8,619 nucleotides of DNA from Candidatus Eiseniibacteriota bacterium (GCA_030639555.1 DAOWCM010000079.1:1-8619), one strand, 5' to 3'; positions 1-5,944 are shown, numbered from the stretch's first letter. Made by a program: numbers and translations. The notes: a model not told the origin generated them from the letters alone.

Positions 1-641
1 AAGTCGGGCGCCACGTCCGAGCCCTCGTTGATGAAGACGCGGACCTTGCCGACCTTATCGCCAACGACCAGGTCCTTCTTCCCGTCGTTGTTCCAGTCGA
101 CGACGATCGGGGTCGCTCTCTCGCCGACGTCGATGTCTGTCTTCGAACCCGGGTCGCCGACTTGCAGGACCGTGCCCGAGTCAAACCGGGGCTCGCTGTC
201 CGTGTTGACGTTCGTGTAGAGTCTGAGCTTCCCGTCAGCCTGCCCGACGAGCAGGTCCTTCCGCGAATCGCCATCCCAGTAGACGACGCGCGGAAAGACG
301 CCCAGTCACCCGATGCCCGGAAGCTCGAGGTCGGCGCTGTCGGACTGAACGTAGCTGTAGGCGGAGAACTGCGGGTGGAAGTAGGTTCCGGTGTTCAGGT
401 AGACCCGTATCCTGCCCGCATAGGACCCGCTTCCCTCTCCCACGACGAGGTCCATCAGATCGTCGTCGTCCCACTGGATGAACGAGGGAACCGAGTAGCC
501 GGGCACGCCGATGTCGGCGCCGCCTGCCCCCACCAGCTCCTCGGCACCGAGGGAGAGATCGGCCATCGCGGTCGGCACGCCCACCACAAAGGCAGCGATC
601 ACTGCCGCGAGCAGCACTTGTTCTGTCCGGGGTCGCTGCAA
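1..641 (-). CDS. Exported FG-GAP/VCBS-repeat protein, interrupted by an in-frame TGA; 3' end outside window
   Basis: The gene encodes a signal peptide (hydrophobic run VLLAAVIAAFVVG, cleavage likely after TAMA) followed by FG-GAP/VCBS-type calcium-binding-like repeats. Three are visible: a degenerate WDDDDLMDLVVG, then WDGDSRKDLLVG, then DWNNDGKKDLVVG. Each is followed by a strand such as GRIRVYLNTG, GKLRLYTNVN or GKVRVFINEG. Such repeats build beta-propellers in secreted or surface proteins. I chose the TTG at 641-639 because AAGGAGG (652-646) sits four bases upstream, the same spacing as two neighbouring genes; the GTG at 656 overlaps that site. Reading stops at a TGA (308-306), yet the same frame continues with two good repeats to the window edge. 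The gene is therefore a point-nonsense pseudogene, a sequencing error, or a recoded gene. The C-terminus, where a sorting tail would be, is not visible. Confidence 0.8.
257..297 (-). other. Hairpin just downstream of the in-frame TGA (SECIS-like geometry, speculative)
   Basis: In the minus-strand transcript, CUUUCCGCG (297-289) pairs with CGCGGAAGG (265-257): nine pairs with one G-U. Four more pairs form between CGUC (288-285) and GGCG (272-269), leaving a three-base AUU bulge (268-266). The 12-base apical loop begins with GU, 22 bases after the TGA. This position and loop composition match the general description of bacterial SECIS elements. However, GC-rich coding DNA often folds by chance and the bulge is on the 3' side, unlike the classic E. 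coli fdhF element. Confidence 0.35.
306..308 (-). other. In-frame TGA inside the FG-GAP protein
   Basis: The codon lies between ...ELPGIG and LGVFPRVVYWDGD, without any frame change. Family-like sequence resumes directly after it. TGA is the terminal stop of four other genes in the window, so a reassigned code is unlikely. Confidence 0.85.
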
Positions 642-645
642 AGCG

Positions 646-652
646 CCTCCTT
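646..652 (-). promoter_or_regulatory. Ribosome-binding site deciding the TTG start of the FG-GAP gene
   Basis: AAGGAGG is followed by CGCT and then TTG at 641. The longer GTG-started version would place this site inside the coding sequence. Confidence 0.6.
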
Positions 653-679
653 CCACCCACCTGACAACTCAGGCGAGCG

Positions 680-709
680 AAGAAACAGCTGGGCTCCGTC
701 GACGGAGCC
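680..709 (-). terminator. Probable intrinsic terminator of the LVIVD-repeat gene
   Basis: GGCTCCGTC/GACGGAGCC (709-692) is a perfect 18-bp palindrome. On the minus strand it is followed, after CAGC, by the T-rich run TGTTTCTT (687-680). It lies about 40 bases after the TAG stop of the LVIVD gene and just before the ribosome-binding site of the FG-GAP gene. The T-tract is imperfect and starts four bases after the stem. Confidence 0.5.
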
Positions 710-733
710 GGCGAAGCCGTTTCAGCCCCCCTC

Positions 734-746
734 GGGGACCGTCCCC
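734..746 (-). other. Short inverted repeat after the LVIVD-gene stop codon
   Basis: GGGGAC and GTCCCC flank a single central C, three bases after the TAG stop (752-750). It may stabilise the transcript end together with the palindrome at 692-709. It could also be a chance product of GC-rich DNA. Confidence 0.35.
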
Positions 747-749
747 ACG

Positions 750-3308
750 CTAGCGCACGAGAAGAAGCTTGATGGACCTCTCGTAGTCCGCCGCCGCCAT
801 ACGGCAGTAGTAGACGCCCGAGGCCACGGCCAGGCCGCGTTCGTCCCTGCCGTCCCACGTGACGCTCTTCGCACCAGCGGCCTGCGGGCCGTCAGCGAGC
901 ACGCGCACGCGCCTGCCGCTCACGTCGAAGATCTCGATCTTCGCGGTCAGCCCATCCCGCGGGATGTCGTACCTGACGGTGGTCCCGCCGCTGAACGGGT
1001 TCGGCGCGTTCTGCCTGAGCGCCAGCGACGTCGGCAGGCCGTCGTCTATGCCGGTCTCGCTCTTGAAGTACTCGATCGACATCCAGGTGCACGCTGGGTT
1101 CACCTGCCCGCTGCTGTAGTAGTGGGCGGACCGCCACATGAGCAGCGTGCCCGGGTGCGCGAACGCGTACATGGAACCGTCTGCAATGATCAGTTCCCAG
1201 TGCTCGCCCCCGTCAGCACTCACGTTCCACGCGATGTAGTCCGTCTGCACGGTCGTCAGCCGGGCGCTGATGATATTGATGTCCGAATCGTCAATGACCT
1301 TGGAGACCGCGGCGTTATTCTCCAGATCGAACCGGCTGTGTCTGTGCTCGATCACGACGAAGCCGCCGTTGTGGTCGGCAACGTAGGCGTAGTCCCCGTC
1401 GACCGCCAGTCCGTACGACCATCCGTCCGTCTCGACGTCATCGAACGGATCAGGTGTGGTCGGGTCGGTGATGTCGAATATCTGGAAGCCCCAAAACCCG
1501 GTGGTCATGTAGGCGTAGTCGCCAGAGATGACAACGTCGTAGCCGCCGTCCGCGACGGCGCATCCGCCCACGTGGACGGGTGCCGTCGGGTCAGTGATGC
1601 TGATGGAGAGAAGACCCGTCCCGACGTCCGCAACGAGCGCGTAGTCACCCGCAATGGCCACTCCCCTGGCATCCCCCGGCACCGTGCTCTCGCCGGCGAT
1701 GAAGGGAGCGGAAGGAACGCTGACATCGACCACCTGAAGCCCGGCAAGCCTGTCCGCCACGTACACGTAGTCGCCCGCGACAGCGACAGAGTAGGCCGTC
1801 CCCGGCGTGTTGCACGTCCCGATGAGGGACGGGTTCGCGGGGTCGGTAATGTCGATCACCTGAAGACCCGACGTGCCGTCCGCGACGTAGGCGAAGTCAC
1901 CATCTACCACGACGTCGTAGCCGAAGCCCGTCGTGTTGTAGCCGCCGAGCAGAGTTGGGTTCGTTGGATCCCTCACATCCAGGACGGTCAGTCCGGCGCC
2001 CCCGTCGGCGAGGTAGGCCTCGTTCCCGGCGACGTCGAGACCGTACACTCGGGAAGACGTATCGTAGACTCCGATGATGGACGGGGCGTCCGGGTCAGAC
2101 ACATCTATCACCTGTACGCCCTCTAGTCTGTCGCCGACATAAACGATGTTGCCCTCGAGAGCGATCCCATATGCGTCGCCGGGCGTGTCCAGCGTCGCCA
2201 CGATCTCCGGAGGGATCGGCACAGCGATGTCGATCACGTGAAGGCCGCTGCAGGCGTCGGCGACGAACGCGTGGTCCCCTGAGACTGCCACCGCCGTGGC
2301 CCAGTCGGGCGTATCGGTTGCTGACAGCGGCCAGGGATCGGTCGGGTCGCTGATGACCATGATGCGCAGGCCGATGGTGGTATCGGCGATGTAGGCATAC
2401 TCACCCTCGACGCATATCGCGAACGCCAGACTGGGCGTCACGTTTGTGCCCAGGAGCGCGGGGCTCGTGGGATCGGTGACGTCGACCACCTGGAGGTACG
2501 AAGTGTTCGGGGGCGGCCAGCCGGTGTTGGAACTGACCACGTATGCCAGGTTGCCCTGGACGTCCACGTCGTTGGCGCCCCCGGCGGTGGGGAACGCCCC
2601 CACGCACGTCGGATTCAGCGGGTCGATGATGTCGACGATGACAAGCCCGTTGAGCTTGTCGGTGACGTATAGTACGTTGCCCTCGATGCACAGGCTCGTG
2701 GCCTGTCTCCCCACCTCACAGAACGCCACGATGGCGGGCGCCGATGGCACGCTCACGTCAGCCACCTGAACCCCTCCCGACCCATCCGCGATGAACGCGT
2801 AGTTCCCGGAGACGGCAACGTCGAGGGCGATTCGGAGTGTGGACGTCGTTCCGACCACGGCGGGAACGGTGGGGTCGCTGATGTCAACGACCGCCAGGCC
2901 CGACATGCCGTCCGCAACGAAAATGTAGTCTCCCCAGAGAGCGAGCGCGATCGCCGACCCGTCCGTCAGGCAGCTCCCGACGAGTCCCGGGTTCGTGGGG
3001 TCGGTAATGTCCACGATCTGCAGGCCCCCGAGGTCATTCGCGGCGACGTAGACGTAGTCGCCGTCCACGAGGACGGCGTTGGCGGGACCCGGCGTCAGGT
3101 AGCTGCCGACGATCTGGGGCTGGCGCATGTGCAGCCGGATCATCCCATCCGTTGTGTCCCAGAGCGCCTTCGTCTCCCCCACATCGCAGTACTCGAGTGA
3201 CATGAAGTCCTCGACGTACTCGTATGCGCTGGTCTCCGCGGACCACGGCAACAACGCGCAGATGAGCGTCACCGCCAGCAGACCGATGGGACGCGTTCGA
3301 GTCCTCAC
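750..3308 (-). CDS. Exported LVIVD-repeat beta-propeller protein with C-terminal sorting domain
   Basis: This is an 852-residue exported protein of unknown ligand. A signal peptide (hydrophobic IGLLAVTLICALLPW, cleavage near A28) is followed by a short module containing DFMSLEYCD and LWDTTDG. About fourteen LVIVD-type repeats of 41-49 residues then span roughly residues 66-655, with typical cores such as GDYVYVA...GLQIVDITDPTNP. LVIVD repeats form beta-propellers in secreted or surface proteins, and fourteen could make two seven-bladed propellers. Residues 665-750 form another beta module (WNVSADGGEHW, AFAHPGTLLMWR). The last 85 residues are a FlgD-Ig/type IX-like sorting domain (NAPNPFSGG, DVSGRRVRVL, VTWDGRDERG, SGVYYCRM, KLLLVR). 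The GTG start is supported by GGGGAGGT four bases upstream and by a strong promoter. Repeat 5 carries a proline-rich insertion (GWPPPNTS). Confidence 0.93.
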   Translation of the reverse strand: MRTRTRPIGLLAVTLICALLPWSAETSAYEYVEDFMSLEYCDVGETKALWDTTDGMIRLHMRQPQIVGSYLTPGPANAVLVDGDYVYVAANDLGGLQIVDITDPTNPGLVGSCLTDGSAIALALWGDYIFVADGMSGLAVVDISDPTVPAVVGTTSTLRIALDVAVSGNYAFIADGSGGVQVADVSVPSAPAIVAFCEVGRQATSLCIEGNVLYVTDKLNGLVIVDIIDPLNPTCVGAFPTAGGANDVDVQGNLAYVVSSNTGWPPPNTSYLQVVDVTDPTSPALLGTNVTPSLAFAICVEGEYAYIADTTIGLRIMVISDPTDPWPLSATDTPDWATAVAVSGDHAFVADACSGLHVIDIAVPIPPEIVATLDTPGDAYGIALEGNIVYVGDRLEGVQVIDVSDPDAPSIIGVYDTSSRVYGLDVAGNEAYLADGGAGLTVLDVRDPTNPTLLGGYNTTGFGYDVVVDGDFAYVADGTSGLQVIDITDPANPSLIGTCNTPGTAYSVAVAGDYVYVADRLAGLQVVDVSVPSAPFIAGESTVPGDARGVAIAGDYALVADVGTGLLSISITDPTAPVHVGGCAVADGGYDVVISGDYAYMTTGFWGFQIFDITDPTTPDPFDDVETDGWSYGLAVDGDYAYVADHNGGFVVIEHRHSRFDLENNAAVSKVIDDSDINIISARLTTVQTDYIAWNVSADGGEHWELIIADGSMYAFAHPGTLLMWRSAHYYSSGQVNPACTWMSIEYFKSETGIDDGLPTSLALRQNAPNPFSGGTTVRYDIPRDGLTAKIEIFDVSGRRVRVLADGPQAAGAKSVTWDGRDERGLAVASGVYYCRMAAADYERSIKLLLVR
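1344..3113 (-). repeat. Array of about fourteen LVIVD repeats (protein-level)
   Basis: The coded repeat has a period of about 42-43 residues, with the consensus (A/G)-Y-x-V-A-V-x-G-D-Y-A-Y-V-A-D-x-x-x-G-L followed by Q-V-V-D-(I/V)-(S/T)-D-P-x-x-P. The first thirteen units are clear. The last (WSYGLAVDGDYAYVAD, then VVIEHRH) loses the D-P-x-x-P end. Repeats are diverged at the DNA level, so the array is old and not a recent expansion. Confidence 0.85.
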
Positions 3309-3311
3309 GCG

Positions 3312-3319
3312 ACCTCCCC
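3312..3319 (-). promoter_or_regulatory. Ribosome-binding site of the LVIVD-repeat gene
   Basis: GGGGAGGT is followed by CGC and then the GTG start at 3308; the GGAGG core is four bases from the start codon. Confidence 0.7.
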
Positions 3320-3356
3320 TTTGTCGGTTAGTGTGAAGCTATGAGATTCAACGTTC

Positions 3357-3385
3357 ATTATACCACAGCCGGCCCGGCCAGTCAA
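3357..3385 (-). promoter_or_regulatory. Near-consensus sigma-70 promoter for the LVIVD-repeat gene
   Basis: On the minus strand, TTGACT (3385-3380) and TATAAT (3362-3357) are separated by exactly 17 bases, and TGG directly before TATAAT gives an extended -10. Transcription would start near 3350, leaving a leader of about 42 bases before the GTG. The spacer contains a small inverted repeat, GCCGG-C-CCGGC (3368-3378), which might be an operator or just GC-rich sequence. This is the clearest promoter in the window. Confidence 0.85.
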
Positions 3386-3496
3386 GAATCTGCCCGTGGG
3401 GCCGCCGGGACCGTGAATCCTCGAAGAGCAGGTCAGATGGAAACGAGGTGAACACAGCGAGGAAGGAGGCGCAAGGCCGATGTCCGGGAGCGCGAG

Positions 3497-5413
3497 TCAG
3501 CGCATGAGGACCAGCTTGCGCGTGACCACGTCGACGTCACACTCGAGCCTGCACAGGTACACGCCGGAACCGCAGGGGCGTCCGCTCGACGAGACCCCGT
3601 CCCACGAGGCGACGTGTCTGCCCGCGGGAAGCCTGGCGTCGATGAGCGCCCGCACCAGGCGGCCGGACGGAGCATAGACGCTCAGGCGCACGTGCCCCTC
3701 CGCCGGGGTCGAGAACCACAGAGCCGAGTCCGACTCGAAGGGGTTGGGGCGAGCCGGCTCGAGCCGGGCCACTGCCGCCTCGGGTTCCGGCGACTGCTCT
3801 CCGTCGACGCCGGTGACGGCCCCGCTCGCGAGCGCCGAGTAGAACGCGCTGGCGGCGTCGATCTCCTCAAAGACCCTCAGGGATTGACCGGGGTCGGTCC
3901 ACTCCCCTTCCGTGATGACGAGCGTCTCGAAATCAGCCACCCACTCGACGAGCTCCTGAGCGGACTCCGTCTCCAGTATGCGTGCCCCGTTGAGATAGAA
4001 GTAGACCGGTCCGGAGTGCGCGAAGAGGCTGTCACCGACCGTCGCCATGTTGGCCTTGGGCCCGGAAGCCCTCACGGCGATCCAGGAGCTCTCGTCGACC
4101 GTCACGATGAACGACGTGTCGATCACGCACTGCCCCTCCTCCGCGTAGAAGGTCTGGTCGATCCGGCCGTTGCAGAGTATGTCGACGCGGCGGAGCGGAG
4201 TCTCACACTCGACCCTGACGTGCCCGTCGAGGTACGTGAGGCCCTGAGTGGCGAGGTTGACGCTGTCACCGAGCGCGAAGTTCCGCACCTCCAGGTCGGT
4301 GAAGAGAGGGCCGTTGGTGACGAACGTCCGGCCGGCCACCAGGTTCGAGAGCCACGAGTCGTAGCTGAACTCCCCGTCGATCTGGACGTAGACGCGATAG
4401 CAGCCCGGGGGCTTGCCGTACGCCGCGCTCATCGTGGCGTCTGTCCCTGCGCACGCCGGCAGCCGGAACCCGCAGTTCAGGATCCTGTACCACATCTGCA
4501 TCGTCCGCCGGTGGCTGTTGCTGTAGCACGAGAGCAGCTCGTACCCGTCGATCTTGTACTTGATGACGTCGATCGGGAGCTCCCTCGCGAGCATCTTTCC
4601 CGAGACCGTCTCGATATCGAAGAAGTCGTCAGTGGTGATGGGGTGGGCGCAGATGATCGCTGCGCCCGGCTGCGCGTGGACCTCGTCGGCGACGTCCATC
4701 AGGAGCGGCCACCACGTGGTCGACGGCGGCATGACCAGTGTGCTCAGTCCGAGCAGGCCCGAGTGACCGTAGACGCTGCTCCTGTGCTCCTCTGTCATAT
4801 AGACGATGCAGTCCGACGTGCTGCACGGGTCCGGGCCACCCGTGAAGAAGTACGCTATGTCAAGGCAGTTGATGACGTTCAGGCCCTCGGCCTGGGCCAT
4901 GAACAAGACGTCGTCGGGCTCGACCGTGTAGACGCCGCCCGAGTGGTGGGCGTGCGTGTGGCAGTCGCCGGAGTAGAAACCCAGGCCGTTCATGTCGATC
5001 CATCTGTCGATGTGGAAGGTGACTGTCGTGTCGCTCGCTACGCACACCGTATCGACGACCGTCCCGTACTCGAACCCCCGCGCCACCGTCACCTCGGTCG
5101 GCCCCGAGGGCACGAAGAGAGTCGATTGTCCTCCGGAGTAGAAGTACGACGGCGCGTTACCGTAGGGGGCGTGGTAGAAGCATCCGGCCGCCGGGATCGG
5201 ATGGACGGGTTGCCCACCGGCGTCCACGACACTGCATCGGGCGGAGAGCTGCTCTTCGGTCTGCCCGTCGAGAATGGTGATGGTCAGAGCGTAGAAGTCG
5301 GGTCGTCCGCTGTGTCCGGAAGGAGGAGCGGCGGACTCGGCCGCCCGGGCGGCAGCTGTCGGCGCCAGTGCCAGCGCGACTGCGAGCGCTGCCGATGCCA
5401 GCCACGTCATCAT
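3497..5413 (-). CDS. Exported CehA/McbA-type PHP-domain metallohydrolase with C-terminal sorting domain
   Basis: This is a 638-residue protein, probably a secreted or surface metal-dependent hydrolase; the substrate is unknown. It begins with a signal peptide (hydrophobic ASAALAVALALAPTAA, cleavage near A25). A beta-rich N-terminal domain follows to about residue 145. The PHP-type catalytic domain (about 146-370) carries the metal-binding G-D-C-H-T-H-A-H-H motif (D150, H152, H154), a conserved AEGLNVIN strand (E176), E-E-H (H210), A-H-P (H257), a G-T-D motif (D325) and the family-typical GRTFVTNGP. These match the CehA/McbA family, whose named members hydrolyse carbaryl, though that substrate should not be assumed here. 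The last 85 residues are the sorting domain (ARPNPFESD, APSGRLVRAL, ASWDG, GSGVYLCRL, KLVLMR). Eighteen cysteines suggest disulfides. I chose ATG 5413 over the farther GTG at 5485 because GGAGG lies four bases upstream and the signal peptide then starts correctly. Confidence 0.9.
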   Translation of the reverse strand: MMTWLASAALAVALALAPTAAARAAESAAPPSGHSGRPDFYALTITILDGQTEEQLSARCSVVDAGGQPVHPIPAAGCFYHAPYGNAPSYFYSGGQSTLFVPSGPTEVTVARGFEYGTVVDTVCVASDTTVTFHIDRWIDMNGLGFYSGDCHTHAHHSGGVYTVEPDDVLFMAQAEGLNVINCLDIAYFFTGGPDPCSTSDCIVYMTEEHRSSVYGHSGLLGLSTLVMPPSTTWWPLLMDVADEVHAQPGAAIICAHPITTDDFFDIETVSGKMLARELPIDVIKYKIDGYELLSCYSNSHRRTMQMWYRILNCGFRLPACAGTDATMSAAYGKPPGCYRVYVQIDGEFSYDSWLSNLVAGRTFVTNGPLFTDLEVRNFALGDSVNLATQGLTYLDGHVRVECETPLRRVDILCNGRIDQTFYAEEGQCVIDTSFIVTVDESSWIAVRASGPKANMATVGDSLFAHSGPVYFYLNGARILETESAQELVEWVADFETLVITEGEWTDPGQSLRVFEEIDAASAFYSALASGAVTGVDGEQSPEPEAAVARLEPARPNPFESDSALWFSTPAEGHVRLSVYAPSGRLVRALIDARLPAGRHVASWDGVSSSGRPCGSGVYLCRLECDVDVVTRKLVLMR

Positions 5414-5417
5414 CGTG

Positions 5418-5422
5418 CCTCC
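5418..5422 (-). promoter_or_regulatory. Ribosome-binding site deciding the metallohydrolase start
   Basis: GGAGG is followed by CACG and then ATG ATG. Either ATG (5413 or 5410) could be used. The site rules out the upstream in-frame start at 5485, which would add 24 non-signal-like residues. Confidence 0.7.
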
Positions 5423-5432
5423 GGAGAGCGGG

Positions 5433-5447
5433 GTGGTGTCACACCAC
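5433..5447 (-). promoter_or_regulatory. Inverted repeat just upstream of the metallohydrolase ribosome-binding site
   Basis: GTGGTGT and ACACCAC flank a central C, giving a perfect 15-base inverted repeat about ten bases before GGAGG. It could be an operator or an mRNA hairpin affecting translation. No regulator is visible nearby. Confidence 0.4.
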
Positions 5448-5524
5448 GACCGCGCCCTGCAGCGGTTCACTCCCACCGGCCCCACGCGTCACCTGCGTAG
5501 CGTCCATTCCTCTGATGTTCCGGA

Positions 5525-5553
5525 TTCCGTACTCAGTGTATCACAAGTGTCAA
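5525..5553 (-). promoter_or_regulatory. Candidate promoter for the metallohydrolase gene (good -35, poor -10)
   Basis: A perfect TTGACA occurs at 5553-5548. At a 16-18-base spacing the only -10 candidates are TACGGA, ACGGAA and CGGAAT, all poor. If real, it gives a leader of about 100 bases and would need an activator or a different sigma factor. Confidence 0.35.
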
Positions 5554-5581
5554 GTTCCCATCACGGTGCTGCTCGTACAAG

Positions 5582-5613
5582 CACTGAGCCCGCCCTCATG
5601 GGCAGGCTCAGTG
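5582..5613 (-). terminator. Strong hairpin after the 23-codon mini-ORF, lacking a U-tract
   Basis: CACTGAGCC (5613-5605 on the minus strand) pairs with GGCTCAGTG (5590-5582) over nine pairs. A single mismatch and four more G-C pairs (GCCC/GGGC) close a four-base loop. It begins 28 bases after the mini-ORF stop. The bases after it on the minus strand (CTTGTACG) are not a T-run, and the plus strand has none either. It may therefore be a Rho-independent terminator of weak type, an attenuator, or an RNA-stabilising hairpin. Confidence 0.55.
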
Positions 5614-5640
5614 TGCGTGGACTTCCAGTCGCCTCTGCAG

Positions 5641-5712
5641 CTAGCGACGCGTGAGGAACCTGAACTCCCCCAGGCTCCTCCGCTTCCTGACCATCCGTCT
5701 GCTGAAGCTCAT
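5641..5712 (-). CDS. 23-residue arginine-rich mini-protein or leader peptide
   Basis: I do not recognise this product. The reading frame is ATG, 22 further codons and TAG. It begins MSFSRRMVRKRR, continues SLGEF and ends RFLTRR. Nine of 23 residues are Arg or Lys, and the only acidic residue is one Glu. The case for a real gene is a strong ribosome-binding site, AAGGAG, eight bases before the ATG (5726-5721), and a strong hairpin 28 bases after the stop. It stands alone in the gap between the terminator of the upstream propeller gene and the metallohydrolase start. It could be a free small basic protein, for example RNA- or ribosome-associated, or a leader peptide in the metallohydrolase transcript. 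Arginine codons are mostly AGG, CGG or AGA. Short ORFs arise by chance, so confidence is moderate. Confidence 0.5.
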   Translation of the reverse strand: MSFSRRMVRKRRSLGEFRFLTRR

Positions 5713-5739
5713 TGTGCTCACTCCTTCGAATCCGGTCGC

Positions 5740-5759
5740 ACACTCTCCAACACTCTCCA
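5740..5759 (-). repeat. Perfect 10-bp tandem duplication upstream of the mini-ORF
   Basis: The plus-strand unit ACACTCTCCA occurs twice without a gap (TGGAGAGTGT twice on the minus strand), 28 bases upstream of the mini-ORF ATG. A spacing of about one helical turn fits a direct-repeat binding site for a regulator. I found no convincing -35/-10 pair here. Confidence 0.5.
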
Positions 5760-5853
5760 CGCAACCTTTGACCCCCAGATGGGCCAGCGGGTTTAGGGAA
5801 ATCGAGCCCGGCGTGAGGGGCCGCTCACCTCGACAGATCTCGCTCTACGTGGC

Positions 5854-5889
5854 AAGAGAAAGCCCGGAGGACTCGCATGTCCTCCGGGC
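5854..5889 (-). terminator. Intrinsic terminator of the SBBP-repeat propeller gene
   Basis: GCCCGGAGGAC (minus, 5889-5879) pairs perfectly over eleven bases with GTCCTCCGGGC (5872-5862) around a six-base loop. On the minus strand it is followed at once by TTTCTCTT. It lies about 55 bases after the TGA stop. This is the best Rho-independent terminator in the window. Confidence 0.8.
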
Positions 5890-5916
5890 GCACGTCGATG
5901 CCCCAAGTGTTATCAC

Positions 5917-5943
5917 AGTGCCTCGGGGAATCACCGAGGCGCT
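5917..5943 (-). other. Hairpin directly after the SBBP-repeat gene stop codon
   Basis: AGCGCCTCGG (minus, 5943-5934) pairs with CCGAGGCACT (5926-5917): ten pairs with one G-U wobble around a seven-base loop. It starts one base after the stop codon and precedes the true terminator, which suggests a role in 3'-end protection or as a back-up terminator. No U-tract follows. Confidence 0.5.
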
Positions 5944-5944
5944 G

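Noticed and set aside
1..308. TGA recoded as a standard sense codon (alternative genetic code)
   Set aside because: Four other genes in the window end with TGA exactly after their conserved C-terminal motif, so TGA is a normal stop here.
235..858. Minus-strand 207-codon frame overlapping the end of the LVIVD gene and the FG-GAP gene
   Set aside because: It is in a different frame from the FG-GAP repeats, has an R/G-rich random-looking translation, and spans the terminator between the two genes.
162..2126. Long plus-strand open frame (654 codons) opposite the FG-GAP and LVIVD genes
   Set aside because: It is antisense to genes with clear repeats, signal peptide and sorting tail. Its translation is rich in R, V, D and H with no recognisable domain, as expected from the complement of GC-rich codons.
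1344..3113. DNA-level tandem repeat or CRISPR array
   Set aside because: The periodicity is at protein level only; units are diverged in DNA and there are no identical direct repeats with unique spacers.
3386..3496. Terminator after the metallohydrolase gene
   Set aside because: Only a weak four-pair stem (CCCG/CGGG) was found and no U-tract, so I could not support a terminator.
3614..5500. Long plus-strand open frame (628 codons) opposite the metallohydrolase
   Set aside because: It is an antisense shadow with low-complexity R/V/D/E-rich translation, no ribosome-binding site and no domain. The minus-strand gene has clear family motifs.
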